The position numbers were made by a program, and so were the translations under genes. From Winogradskya consettensis (lineage in GTDB: Bacteria > Actinomycetota > Actinomycetes > Mycobacteriales > Micromonosporaceae): a stretch of DNA of 64,000 bases. Location of the stretch: assembly GCF_018332715.1 (NCBI RefSeq), contig NZ_BOQP01000011.1:124001-188000 (forward strand), read 5' to 3'. The notes beneath the pieces are model-generated. The model saw only the letters and a list, made by a program, of their open reading frames with translations, had not been told where the DNA came from and ran no database searches. Below are positions 50,801 to 58,888 of the stretch, piece by piece. Positions within the stretch are counted from its first letter, which is position 1, and each line of letters opens with the position of its first letter.

Positions 50801-52186
50801 GTCGCGCGGGCGCTCGACGATCGGCGCCGGGCCGCGCTCGCCGACTGGACCACCGCGCTGCGCAAGATCGGCAAGGGGACCGGGCGCAGCGCCGCGGCCT
50901 GGCAGGTGCACGCGCAACGGGCGATGGAGTCCGCGGTCGAAGCCGTACCCGTCTGGGTCATGTCCGTGGACCGGGCGATCGAACAGTTCGCGGGCGGCGC
51001 GCACTTCGACGTGGTGATCGTGGACGAGGCGTCGCAGGCGGACCTCTTCTCGCTGCCCGTGCTGTCGCTCGCCGAACGGGCCGTCGTGGTCGGCGACGAC
51101 CAGCAGATCGGCCCGCAACTCGGCTTTGTCGGCGCGGTCACCGGCCTGATCCACAGCCACCTGCGCGACGTCCCGTCGGCCGAGCACTTCGACCCGGAGT
51201 CGTCGCTCTACGACCACGCGGTGCGGCGCTCGCCGGAACGCATCCTGCTCACCGAACACTTCCGCTGCGTCCCGCAGATCATCAGCTTCTCCTCACGCCA
51301 CTACTACGATGGGAAGATCCAGCCGCTGCGTGCGGACCGTCCAGCCCTTGATCCCGTACGCACGCAGTTCATCCCGGACGGCGTACGCCAACCGCTTCCT
51401 CCCTTCGGCGACGTCAACGTGCCCGAGGCGGACGCGCTGGCCGATCGGATCTCGCGCATCGTCGCGGACCCTGCCTACGCCGGTCGCACGCTCGGCGTGA
51501 TCAGCCTGCTCAGCACGAGCGGCCAGGCGAACTACCTGCTCGCCAAGCTCCGCGAGACCATCGGCGAGGACGAGATGGAGGCCCGCCGCCTGCGCGTGGG
51601 CGACGCGTACACGTTCCAGGGCGACGAACGCGACGTGGTCCTCGTGTCCATGGTGGTCTCCGACAACGACGGCCGGCTCGCGGCCTTCACCAAGCGCGAA
51701 TACCACCGCCGCGTCAACGTCGCCGCCTCCCGCGCCCGCGACCAACTATGGATCTTCCACTCGGTACGCGCCGCCTCCCTGAACGCCGACGACGCCCGCG
51801 CACTGCTGCTCAACTACGCGCAGAACCTCGGCACATCGTCATCGCCGGCCGGAAAACCCGAGAACGACTTCGAAGCCGAGGTGCTGCGCCGCCTGGCCCA
51901 ACGAGGCTTCGACCCGATCGTCCAGTACGCCATCGGCGGCTACCGGATCGACTTCGTCCTCAACTCCCCGGACGGCCGGCGTCTGGCGATCGAATGCGAC
52001 GGGGACGCGTACCAGGGCCCGGAGCAGTGGGAACGCGACATGCGCAGGCAGGCCGTCCTGGAGCGGGTGGGCAACTGCGTCTTCGTCAGAATCCGCGGCA
52101 GCATCTTCAACCGCGAACCCGAAGCCGCCCTACGCCCCCTCTGGCAACGTATCGAGGAACTGGCCATCACACCGGTCCCACACTGA
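47876..52186 (+). CDS. Large SF1 helicase fused to a Vsr/MTES_1575-like nuclease
   Basis: A 1436-residue protein. The N-terminus (1-370) is unassigned and holds a GQAQGGQAQ repeat (~120-145). The helicase core is split: Walker A VQGPPGTGKTHTIRNLI (~394-410); a ~600-residue helical/coiled insertion; motif II DVVIVDEASQADLFSLPVLS (~1045); motif III VVGDDQQIGPQ; motif V FQGDERDVVLVSM; and motif VI HRRVNVAASRARDQLW. The last ~100 residues are a restriction-endonuclease-like domain with YRIDFVL and LAIECDGDAYQGPEQWERD (Asp ... E-C-D-G-D). Such fusions are typical of phage-defence or RNA/DNA-degrading islands. TAACCT 7 nt before ATG 47876 suggests a leaderless message. Confidence 0.87.
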   Translation: MPEPQLESPTVIRDRAVSVADYLLAVRAHMERPARTVPGDAHWLDKLPAHPECEVGPAADGTTWLRVGLPDLPGSPPVPAELRRRLNELPPVDKPNRPNGTDIADGPDEENRSWDTEQGQSGPAQAGQAQGGQAQGGQAQAGEQGDGFEVWREEVWRPWVGLSRAAEQTRTVHRQLFDRMHQVDMAAATTELVWGHGILETVIDGERVRYPLVATPVLIEYEPDRSLITVSPQGPSRLQTDALAGLDERYLGQLLALAGPAGTVEVDLWSDLDRREFFERALGRLGYDKLIVDPGESSTRPHIVDTSVLFARPKQRLLRGFLESLRDRLLAGDTASIGALSAIVAHEPSKLRMPDDRPGDWERVGERLLMPLPTNEAQESIARRLAQHRNVAVQGPPGTGKTHTIRNLICHLMANGKRVLVVAQKEDPLRVLRDGLPEEVRALCLAVLGRTTDQLVQLQLAARELSDRAATLDKAAEARRVERLTHRLEEAEGDLAQALGGLRAIAENESATYRIDDAALSPAEAGAWLREHAATNGGIPDAVGQGVPPLAEAEFGELLELAGRLTPADRAASVRHLPDVSALPDAARAKQDRADRAAASQRVSRLASAGVDPDSVRTLGPESLTALLDGLRDAVAWLNRRAGTWTDRLGRLLADPHWATVWTDHVTATESLQQSLADLTRTLAGHRVVVPRQLAAEPKRLMTGLGELRSRFAAGKGVNRLLQAALFKLAEDVRVDDEPLRTVADVDVALAWVRRQQAQRRLGEHWAEWVQRLGIPPREGDPEVWAGGLLAEAAQSLGWDAREWPELSGRLASLVPQEELDLDPARLAEIEALLDDAPVVFELDRLDDADRAVADGLAPWPQLAAAWRTLDGWDEALAETRRLLALRAEVNRYLALHARLAEMAPMWAGQVDAGLVPAVSGAACLRAWRWRQVQTWFDQVVGAVDPAVLNRRVEQGRDKIRRLTGDLVVASAWLEVARALDDRRRAALADWTTALRKIGKGTGRSAAAWQVHAQRAMESAVEAVPVWVMSVDRAIEQFAGGAHFDVVIVDEASQADLFSLPVLSLAERAVVVGDDQQIGPQLGFVGAVTGLIHSHLRDVPSAEHFDPESSLYDHAVRRSPERILLTEHFRCVPQIISFSSRHYYDGKIQPLRADRPALDPVRTQFIPDGVRQPLPPFGDVNVPEADALADRISRIVADPAYAGRTLGVISLLSTSGQANYLLAKLRETIGEDEMEARRLRVGDAYTFQGDERDVVLVSMVVSDNDGRLAAFTKREYHRRVNVAASRARDQLWIFHSVRAASLNADDARALLLNYAQNLGTSSSPAGKPENDFEAEVLRRLAQRGFDPIVQYAIGGYRIDFVLNSPDGRRLAIECDGDAYQGPEQWERDMRRQAVLERVGNCVFVRIRGSIFNREPEAALRPLWQRIEELAITPVPH
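48254..48298 (+). repeat. 15-bp minisatellite in the helicase gene
   Basis: Three 15-bp units (GGCCAGGCTCAGGGC) encode GQAQG pentads in a flexible N-terminal region. The repeat is in frame. Confidence 0.85.
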
Positions 52187-53102
52187 CCTGCTCGGCGACG
52201 GCGATGACCTGGTCCAGGGTCAGCTGAGCCGGCGCCTGCAGGCGGAACCCCCGGCCGTCCACGAGCTCCACCTGCAGGATCCAGCCGTCGGGAGTCCGGA
52301 CGATCTCACCGCGGCGACCGCCGACGGTGACCTGTTGCGGGCCGGACAGGTAGGCGAGGTGGGGCACGAGACTGACGCTGAGCGTGGCGGCGGATGCCGG
52401 GTCGGCGAGGGTGAGGATCGTGTTGTCCTTGAAGGCCCGCAGGCGCCAACCTGCCGGGGCGAGGCGCACCTGCAGCGGCACCGGCTGCGGATCGTCCGCC
52501 ACGGTCCTGGCCAGCGACAACACGGCCTTCTCAGTGCCGAATCGGCCGTGCCCGCTGAGGGTGACCCACTGGCCGTCCCTGCGTTGCCAGCTCAGTACGG
52601 CTGTCTTCGGCCCGGTTCCGGCCAGGTACGCCGTCCCGCCGTCGAGGTCGATCGTCCTGATCTGCGTGAGTGTTCCCTGCGGGGTGTACCGGTCGTCGAC
52701 GGCGAGATAGACGTCGCTGGTCGCGTCGGATGACAGGTACACCGCCGTCATTGCCGGCGTGGTGCGCCCCTGGCTGTCGTCGCCGAACCCGCCGCTGATC
52801 CCCGGCGCCTTCAACCCCGCGGGACGCGGCCGCAATGCCAGCGGGAACACCGGAGTCTCGAACGCGACGAGCTTGACCGCGGACGGCTGCACGACGGCGG
52901 TGCGCTCAGGCACCATCGTGTAGCCGGTGCCGGCCGCGACGGCGAGGGCGGCGGTCACCGAGATTCCCCAGACGAGGCGGCTTCGGCGCAGCCCGTGGCC
53001 CTCGATCTCGTTCATCACCCGGACCCTGGCCCGGGTCAGCGCGACGCCGGAGACCTCGGGTGCGTCCGGACCGTGATCCCGCAGTAGGGCCAGCTCGTTC
53101 AT
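52167..53102 (-). CDS. Anti-sigma-factor-like single-pass membrane protein
   Basis: A 311-residue protein coupled to the ECF sigma gene by a 4-nt overlap. The N-terminal ~45 residues are cytoplasmic (MNELALLRDHGPDAPEVS, ARVRVMNEIEGHGLRR). One membrane helix follows (~44-64, LVWGISVTAALAVAAGTGY), then a ~240-residue external domain of beta strands (TAVYLSSDATSDVYLAVDDR, IDLDGGTAYLAGT). This resembles the CU044_5270-type proteins that accompany actinobacterial ECF sigma factors. It probably restrains the sigma factor until an envelope signal arrives. It overlaps the convergent helicase gene by 20 bp. Confidence 0.8.
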   Translation of the reverse strand: MNELALLRDHGPDAPEVSGVALTRARVRVMNEIEGHGLRRSRLVWGISVTAALAVAAGTGYTMVPERTAVVQPSAVKLVAFETPVFPLALRPRPAGLKAPGISGGFGDDSQGRTTPAMTAVYLSSDATSDVYLAVDDRYTPQGTLTQIRTIDLDGGTAYLAGTGPKTAVLSWQRRDGQWVTLSGHGRFGTEKAVLSLARTVADDPQPVPLQVRLAPAGWRLRAFKDNTILTLADPASAATLSVSLVPHLAYLSGPQQVTVGGRRGEIVRTPDGWILQVELVDGRGFRLQAPAQLTLDQVIAVAEQVSVGPV

Positions 53103-53659
53103 GACATCTCCTCAGCGATCCGAAGGGGTGCGAGCGCATCGCGGGTCACCCGGCGCGCCCGGTGCAGACGCGAGCGGACGGTGCCGACCGGGATGCCGAG
53201 CACCTCCGCGATCTCGATGTACGACAGGTCGGCCCAGGCTGTCAGCAGCAGCACGTCCCGGTCGCCGCGGTTCAACCCGGCGAGAGCCTCGGCGAGTTGC
53301 CGGCGCAGGGCCTCGGCGTCGGCCCGGTCGATCGCCGCGTCCTCGCCGGTCAGCGGGGCCGCGGTGTCGGGCAGCCGGGCGAGCGCGCGGTACCGCCGTA
53401 CCTCCTGTCGCACGTGCCGGCGCAGGACATTCGTGGCTATCCCGTAGAGCCAGGGGAGCACGCCGACCCCATCGGCTCGATAGGAACTACGGCGGCGGAA
53501 GGCGACGAGGAACGTCTCGGCCAGCAGGTCATCGGCCATGCCGCCGACCCGCCGCGCCAGGTAGCGGTGCACGGCCGGTGCGTGCCGGTCGAACAGCGGC
53601 GCGAACTGCTCGGGCCGCTCGATCGACCGGCCGACGAGATCGTCATCGGGAATGCTCAC
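53099..53659 (-). CDS. ECF-type RNA polymerase sigma factor
   Basis: A 186-residue sigma-70 family ECF factor. Region 2 (~25-95) includes FAPLFDRHAPAVHRYLARRV, LLAETFLVAFRRR and LPWLYGIATNVLRRHVRQ. Region 4 (~125-180) includes LAGLNRGDRDVLLLTAWADL and a helix-turn-helix YIEIAEVLGIPVGTVRSRLHR. GTG 53659 is chosen, because a longer frame to 53728 would overlap the end of the neighbouring gene by 38 bp. The downstream membrane protein is its presumed anti-sigma factor. The regulon is unknown. Confidence 0.9.
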   Translation of the reverse strand: MSIPDDDLVGRSIERPEQFAPLFDRHAPAVHRYLARRVGGMADDLLAETFLVAFRRRSSYRADGVGVLPWLYGIATNVLRRHVRQEVRRYRALARLPDTAAPLTGEDAAIDRADAEALRRQLAEALAGLNRGDRDVLLLTAWADLSYIEIAEVLGIPVGTVRSRLHRARRVTRDALAPLRIAEEMS

Positions 53660-53690
53660 ACCTGCTTTTGCCCGCGGCTCGCGATCGGGT

Positions 53691-54725
53691 TCACGCCGGC
53701 TCTCGGCCAGGGGCAGATAGCGGCGCACCGGGGGCAGCGGGCAGCGCTCTGCGGGCAGCGAGCGGGTTTGTGCCGAAGCGGAGGCGGTACTGGGTCGGGG
53801 TGAGGCCGGTCTCCTTGCGCATCAGGGATCGCAGGTTGGTCGCGGTGCCCAGGCCGCTGCGGCGGGCGACGACGTCGAGGCGGGCTTCGCCGCGTTCGAT
53901 CAGGCGGCGGGCCAGGGTGAGGCGTTCGCCGGTCAGCCAGGCCAGGGGAGTGGTGCCGAGTTCTGTGCGGAAGCGGCGGTGCAGGGTCGCCTGGCTGGTC
54001 GCGGCCTGGTCGGCGAGGTCCCGGATGGTGAGGGGCCGGTCCAGGTTCTGCTGGGCCCAGGCCAGCAGCGGTGCCAGGGAGTGGTCCGGGATGTCGGGGA
54101 TCGGGCGTTCGATGAACTGGCGCTGGCCGCCGTCGCGGTGGGCGGCGAAGACGAGGCGGCGGCTCACCGCGCTGGCGATCTCGGCGCCGTGGTCGCGGCG
54201 GACCACGTGCAGGCCAAGATCCAGGGCCGCCGCGCTGCCGGCCGCGGTGAGGATGTCGCCGTCATCGACGAAAAGGACGTCCTGCTCCAGCTCGACCTGC
54301 GGGAACCGGTCCCGGAAGGCGTCCGCCCACTGCCAGTGGGCGGTGGCGCGGCGGCCGTCGAGTACGCCGGCCTCGGCCAGGGTGAAGGCGCCGCTGCAGA
54401 AGCCGATCAGGCGGGCGCCGCGGGCGTGGGCCCGGCGGATCGCGTCCAGGACCTGGGGGCGGCGCGGAACCTCGACATCCGGGCGGTTCGGGACGATCAC
54501 CGTGTCGGCGTGGTCGACCTCGGTCAGCGGGGCGACGCCGGTCAGGGTGAAGAAGCCGTCGCGCATGCGGGTCAGGGGACCGGCCGCGCAGAGGCGGAAG
54601 TCGTAGAGGTCGCGGCCCAGCTCGGGGCGGTGCAGACCGAAGACCTCGGTCGCGCAGCCCAGCTCGAACGGGTTCGAGTTCTCGTCGACCAGGACGACGA
54701 CGCGGTGCAAGGATTCTTGCGGCAT
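53691..54725 (-). CDS. GlxA-family transcriptional regulator (DJ-1/PfpI + AraC)
   Basis: A 344-residue second GlxA-type regulator, paralogous in layout to 13850-14827. The DJ-1/PfpI part (~8-185) has RRVGFCSGAFTLAEAG-like text (as LIGFCSGAFTLAEAGVLDGR, Cys in the elbow). The AraC helix-turn-helix pair (~225-325) contains LADQAATSQATLHRRFRTEL and VVARRSGLGTATNLRSLMRK. The start ATG 54725 is 51 bp from the divergent cupin gene, which it probably regulates. Confidence 0.9.
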   Translation of the reverse strand: MPQESLHRVVVLVDENSNPFELGCATEVFGLHRPELGRDLYDFRLCAAGPLTRMRDGFFTLTGVAPLTEVDHADTVIVPNRPDVEVPRRPQVLDAIRRAHARGARLIGFCSGAFTLAEAGVLDGRRATAHWQWADAFRDRFPQVELEQDVLFVDDGDILTAAGSAAALDLGLHVVRRDHGAEIASAVSRRLVFAAHRDGGQRQFIERPIPDIPDHSLAPLLAWAQQNLDRPLTIRDLADQAATSQATLHRRFRTELGTTPLAWLTGERLTLARRLIERGEARLDVVARRSGLGTATNLRSLMRKETGLTPTQYRLRFGTNPLAARRALPAAPGAPLSAPGREPA

Positions 54726-54776
54726 ACGCGATTTCTAGCACTCACGGCGTACTGATGAAGGGGTCAGGCTCGAAGC

Positions 54777-55163
54777 ATGAGCGAACCGATCTCCCTGACC
54801 GCCGCCCTGGCGACCTTTGACACGCTGTGGAGCCCGCGCATCGTGACCAGCGTCAACGACTACGACGTGCGGGTGGCGAAGGTGCGGGGCGAGCACGTCT
54901 GGCACGCCCACGACCACACCGACGAGTTTTTTCTGGTGTTGGACGGCGAACTGGAGATCGAGCTGCGGGACCGCACGGTCGTCCTGCGCACGGGCGACGT
55001 CTTCACGGTCCCGCGCGGCACCGAGCACAAGCCTGCCTCACCCGGCGGCGCGGCCATCCTGATGTTCGAGCCGACCGGGACCGTGACGGTCGGCGACCGC
55101 CACGACGAGGTGCCCGCGCACGTTGACGCTACGAGCGGTCATCCGATTCGATCCGCGCCTTGA
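54777..55163 (+). CDS. Small cupin-domain protein
   Basis: A 128-residue single-domain cupin. Motif 1 is HVWHAHDHTDEFFLVLDGEL (His-x-His ... Glu metal ligands) and motif 2 is GDVFTVPRGTEHKPASPGG (the third His). A metal-dependent isomerase, oxygenase or sensor role is possible. It is divergent from and probably controlled by the GlxA regulator. The last 35 bp overlap the convergent Mrr-like gene. Confidence 0.88.
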   Translation: MSEPISLTAALATFDTLWSPRIVTSVNDYDVRVAKVRGEHVWHAHDHTDEFFLVLDGELEIELRDRTVVLRTGDVFTVPRGTEHKPASPGGAAILMFEPTGTVTVGDRHDEVPAHVDATSGHPIRSAP

Positions 55164-56715
55164 TGCCGGCGTGCTCGGCGAGCAGGTTGAGCAGGGCCGG
55201 CCCGTCGAGCAACTCGATCGGGCGACCGGTCAGCTCGTCCTGGATCGCCGGGTGGAAGCCGTCCGTGGCGACCAGGATGCCCTTGGTCGCCCCCGCCTCG
55301 ATGACCTCGGCGGCGACTGCGGAAGCCGTCGCGACGTCGACCTGACCCCGTACGGCGTGGATGACCACCGGTCCGCCGAAGAGCGGGCGCGGGTCGGAGG
55401 CCAGCCAGCGCCCGTCCTTGGCCGTGCCCATCGACAGGCCCATGGCGCAGAAGAGGTCGGCGATCGTCTGCTCCCATTCCGCTGCCGGCATGGAGACCAG
55501 GTTGGGGCGCTCGTCGATGTCGCGCAGGACGTTGAACTCCTGGGTGAAGTCGTTGTCCGACTCGCGGTCGAATTCGAGGACGGGGCGTACGCCGTCGAGC
55601 TGATCGGGCGTACCCGAGAGATCGCCCTGCAGGTGTTTGAGACAGGCGACCGGGTCGACCCGGCGCAGCTTGATCGCGGCGAAGGTGTCCCGATCGGTGG
55701 CGACGGAGACCAGGCACGGGCGCACGAATTGCCCCGTTCTCCTGTCGATCGTGTCGACGATACCGTTGAACAGGACTTTCCCCACGAGACCACCGCGGTC
55801 CGCCTCGACGACCTCGTGCACGGTGCGCAGCGCGACCATCGCGATGATCTCGGCGTAGCGGCGGCGGATCTCGTTCTCGTCGCGGGGCGTGGCGAGCAGG
55901 TCGTCGCGGACCCGGTCGTAGCGGTAGTCCTTGATCACCGGGACGACCTCGACCGGCGGCAGGTGGTACTCGATGAGCAGGTGCTGCTGCTTCGGGAGGT
56001 ACGCGAGCCGGAAGTGCTGCGGGAAGTCATCCGGGTAGACGGAGTTGCCGAGCACCATCGCGAAGTATTCGACCACCGACTCGGGGTCGGCGCTCGCGAA
56101 CGCCTTGGCGAACCGGTCGACCTCCGCGTTGTACGCGAGCAGTTTCGCCTCGTGCCGCTGCTTGTGGTCCTCATACTGCGCGAGGCGCGCGGCGAGCTGG
56201 CGTTCACGCCGCTGCTCGCGCTCCGCCCACTGCGCCTTGGCCTGCTCGAACGCGCGCCGGGCCGCGGTGACCTGCTGCGCGTGCAGCCGCTCCCCGCCGA
56301 GGATTTTCCCGACGCCGCGGGGCTCCGGCGGCTCGTAGCTCGGCCATGACGGCTCCGGCACGGGCCGGCCCAGCGGGCCGGGGTCGAAGGGCTGCACCTT
56401 GATCGGCTTCTTGAACCGGTCGAGATCGATGTGGTCGTCGACATCCAGTGTGGACAGCAACAGCGTGTCGAGATCGGTGAGCCTGGCGCGCAGGTCGGCG
56501 TTCGCGGCGGCGGCGTCGGCCGTGCGTGCCTCCGCGTAGAGCCGGCGGTGCTCGCGCCGGCGGTCCGCGTCGGCGGCGGCCTGCTGGGCGGCGGCGATCG
56601 CCAGGTCGGCGTTGCGCCGAATCAGCTGGCGCTGCTGCGCGGCGGCGGTGTTGCCGCGCTGGTCAGCGGCGGCCTGCGTCGCTTGCGCGCGCTGCATGTC
56701 CCGAATGATGCCCAT
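55129..56715 (-). CDS. Coiled-coil protein with a catalytically altered Mrr-like domain
   Basis: A 528-residue protein. A coiled coil (~5-75, many Ala/Gln/Arg) and a second helical stretch (~135-190) precede a central alpha/beta region (DFPQHFRLAYLPKQQHLLIE). The C-terminal ~110 residues align with Mrr/type IV restriction endonuclease domains (WEQTIADLFCAMGLSMGTAK, then EVIEAGATKGILVATDGFHP and IELLDGPALLNLL). Where active Mrr domains have Q-x-K, this one reads I452-H453-A454-V455, and the usual D-x-x-x-D loop is changed. DNA cleavage is therefore doubtful; methylated-DNA or end binding could remain. ATG 56715 starts the frame. Confidence 0.78.
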   Translation of the reverse strand: MGIIRDMQRAQATQAAADQRGNTAAAQQRQLIRRNADLAIAAAQQAAADADRRREHRRLYAEARTADAAAANADLRARLTDLDTLLLSTLDVDDHIDLDRFKKPIKVQPFDPGPLGRPVPEPSWPSYEPPEPRGVGKILGGERLHAQQVTAARRAFEQAKAQWAEREQRRERQLAARLAQYEDHKQRHEAKLLAYNAEVDRFAKAFASADPESVVEYFAMVLGNSVYPDDFPQHFRLAYLPKQQHLLIEYHLPPVEVVPVIKDYRYDRVRDDLLATPRDENEIRRRYAEIIAMVALRTVHEVVEADRGGLVGKVLFNGIVDTIDRRTGQFVRPCLVSVATDRDTFAAIKLRRVDPVACLKHLQGDLSGTPDQLDGVRPVLEFDRESDNDFTQEFNVLRDIDERPNLVSMPAAEWEQTIADLFCAMGLSMGTAKDGRWLASDPRPLFGGPVVIHAVRGQVDVATASAVAAEVIEAGATKGILVATDGFHPAIQDELTGRPIELLDGPALLNLLAEHAGIKARIESDDRS

Positions 56716-57088
56716 GCGTCGTCCTCGCTGACGTCTGTTCTGTCATCGACTCTGTGCCCGGACCGCCACCATATCCACCGCTTACCGATCACGACCGCGG
56801 AGGCCCTCCGCAAGATCACGAGTGCGGCGGTTGCTCTTGGTTTCACTGCCACCACACGCAGTAACTGTCTGTCATGGATCTCTCGGTAAGCACACGGTTG
56901 CTCAGTGCAGCAAGACCGTCATCCGATCGGCTAAATTCACGCTCTGATCGGCGGAGAACAGCCTGTTCTTTGTGTTCTGGGGCCAGGTGCGAAAACATTG
57001 GGGCGAAAGCCCCCTGTTACATCGACCGGTGACGGGTCGTAATAGGGCGGGGGCATCGTTCACTCGGGAGGGGAGGTGGCGGCGACGT
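56716..57088. other. Intergenic leader region before the PAS-GGDEF-EAL gene
   Basis: About 370 bp between divergent genes. It contains a GNRA-type hairpin GGGGCGAAAGCCCC (57000-57013) and a second weak stem (CGACC / GGTCG, ~57023-57040), then a GGAGGGGAGG purine tract 10-20 nt before ATG 57089. I see no gene and cannot match it to a known riboswitch. Confidence 0.5.
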
Positions 57089-58855
57089 ATGACGGCACCC
57101 GACGAGCGTTTTCCGCGTCCGCGCGCCCTGCGCGACCGCCTCTCCCGGCGTCCGAGGCTGAGCCCCAACTCGGGTCCGACGCCCGCCCATCTGCCCGAGG
57201 CGCGCACACCCGTGGACGATGAGGTCTGGTTCCTCTATATGGCCGATGGGGATCGGGTGGCCTGGTCCGACGGCCTGGCGGCCCTGCTCGGCCGCACGCC
57301 CGCCGACAGCTCCCAGGTCACCCGGGAGCTCCTGGCCCGCTATGTGCACCGCGACGACCACGCCAAGGCGCTCGGCTCGATCACCCGCGCGTGGACGGCC
57401 CGCGAGACGGCCAGCACTACGGTGCGGCTGCTGCGCGCCGACGGCGGCTGGTTCGATGTCGACTGCCGGCTCGAGCCGATCGCCGGTCGCGACGGGGCCA
57501 TCAGCGGCATCCGCGGCGCGCTGCGTGACGTCTCCGTGCGCGAGCGGGCCCGCCGCGAGGTCGCCCGGCTCTCCCGCCGCGGCGAGACGGTGCAGTCGTC
57601 GATCATCGACCCCGACCCCGACACGGGCCTGCTCACCCGTGCGCGCTTCGCCGACGCGGTCGACAAGGCGCAGAGCAAGGGTGGTGGCGCCGTCCTGGTC
57701 GTGCGGGTCGAGCCCGACCGCACCGACGGCGTGCGCAGGGACGATGCCGAGCTGTTGCACCGGGCTGCGCGCGTACTCGAAGGCATTGCCCAGCCCGACA
57801 ACCTCCTGGGCCGCGCCGGTCCGAACGAGATCGCGATCCTGCTACCCGGGGCGTCCTGGGCCATGGCCCGCCGCCAGGCGGATCTTTTCGTCGAGGCGAT
57901 CCGCACCCAGCCGTTCGTGCTGCCCGAGGCGTGGGTGCACGCGCGTGCCTGGGCCGGTCTTGTCCGATTTCGGCCAGAGAGCGAAGCGGGCAGTCACGAC
58001 CTGCTGATCGACGCCGAGCATGCGTGGCGGCAGGCCCGCGAGTCGGACCGCCCCGTCACCCTCGTGCCCGACCCGGTGCCGGCCAAGGACCGTCAGGGTT
58101 CCTACCGCAACCGGGTCGCCGCGGCCGTCGGCACCGACCGGTTCACCCTCTACGCGCAGCCGATCCTCGAGCTCCAGACCAACCGCGTGCTGCGCCACGA
58201 GCTGCTGTTACGCGTGATCGACGAGAACGGCACGCCCCAGTCGCCGATCCAGGTGCTCGACACCGCCGAACGTCTCGACGCCGTCTACGACATCGACCTG
58301 TGGGTGGTCGAGCACGCGCTCGATCTCGCGGTCTCCCTGCCCACGCACGCGTTCCAGATCAACCTCTCCGGGCGTACGGTCGGGGATCCGCGCCTGACCG
58401 CGGAGGTCGAGGCCCTTTTTGATCGGTACGCCGTGAACGCCGAGCAGTTGACGTTCGAGATCACGGAGACCGCGCTGATCGGCAACCTGAGCGAAGCGCG
58501 CATCTTCGCCGACCGCATCCGCGACCTCGGCTGCCAGCTCGCGCTCGACGACTTCGGCTCCGGCTACGCGTCGTTCCGCTACCTGCGGCTCTTCCCGATC
58601 GACCTGGTCAAGATCGACGGGGAGTACGTGCGCGACCTGGTCAACAACCCCCAGGACCAGGTGCTCGTGCAGGCGCTGGTCCAGGTCTGCCAGGCGTACG
58701 GCATCCACACGGTCGCCGAGTACGTCCAGGACGAGCCCACCCTGCGGATGCTGCGCGAGTTTGGCGTCGACTTCGTCCAGGGTTATCTGATCGGCAAGCC
58801 GGCACCGGTCGCGTCACTCGGCGCGGGCACCCGGCTGCGATCCCGCAATCCCTGA
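57089..58855 (+). CDS. PAS-GGDEF-EAL protein with degenerate GGDEF motif
   Basis: A 588-residue soluble protein. A PAS fold (~45-150; WSDGLAALLGRTPADSSQVT, GGWFDVDCRLEPIAGRDG) precedes a GGDEF-like domain (~165-320) whose active-site loop reads GRAGPNEIAI instead of G-G-D/E-E-F, so cyclase activity should be lost. The EAL domain (~335-580) starts YAQPILELQTNRVLRHELLL (E-L-L for E-A-L). It keeps INLSG, FEITETAL, ALDDFGSGYASF and VKIDGEYV; AEGVE is changed to AEYVQ. It is probably a phosphodiesterase or a c-di-GMP receptor. ATG 57089 is chosen by the purine-rich ribosome-binding tract. Confidence 0.88.
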   Translation: MTAPDERFPRPRALRDRLSRRPRLSPNSGPTPAHLPEARTPVDDEVWFLYMADGDRVAWSDGLAALLGRTPADSSQVTRELLARYVHRDDHAKALGSITRAWTARETASTTVRLLRADGGWFDVDCRLEPIAGRDGAISGIRGALRDVSVRERARREVARLSRRGETVQSSIIDPDPDTGLLTRARFADAVDKAQSKGGGAVLVVRVEPDRTDGVRRDDAELLHRAARVLEGIAQPDNLLGRAGPNEIAILLPGASWAMARRQADLFVEAIRTQPFVLPEAWVHARAWAGLVRFRPESEAGSHDLLIDAEHAWRQARESDRPVTLVPDPVPAKDRQGSYRNRVAAAVGTDRFTLYAQPILELQTNRVLRHELLLRVIDENGTPQSPIQVLDTAERLDAVYDIDLWVVEHALDLAVSLPTHAFQINLSGRTVGDPRLTAEVEALFDRYAVNAEQLTFEITETALIGNLSEARIFADRIRDLGCQLALDDFGSGYASFRYLRLFPIDLVKIDGEYVRDLVNNPQDQVLVQALVQVCQAYGIHTVAEYVQDEPTLRMLREFGVDFVQGYLIGKPAPVASLGAGTRLRSRNP

Positions 58856-58888
58856 TTGTGCCGGCCCGCTCACGGGTATGAGTTGGGC

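Noticed and set aside
56990-57045. c-di-GMP riboswitch upstream of the PAS-GGDEF-EAL gene
   Set aside because: The GGGGCGAAAGCCCC hairpin sits in a suggestive place, but I could not align the conserved GEMM core around it. A covariance-model search would settle it.
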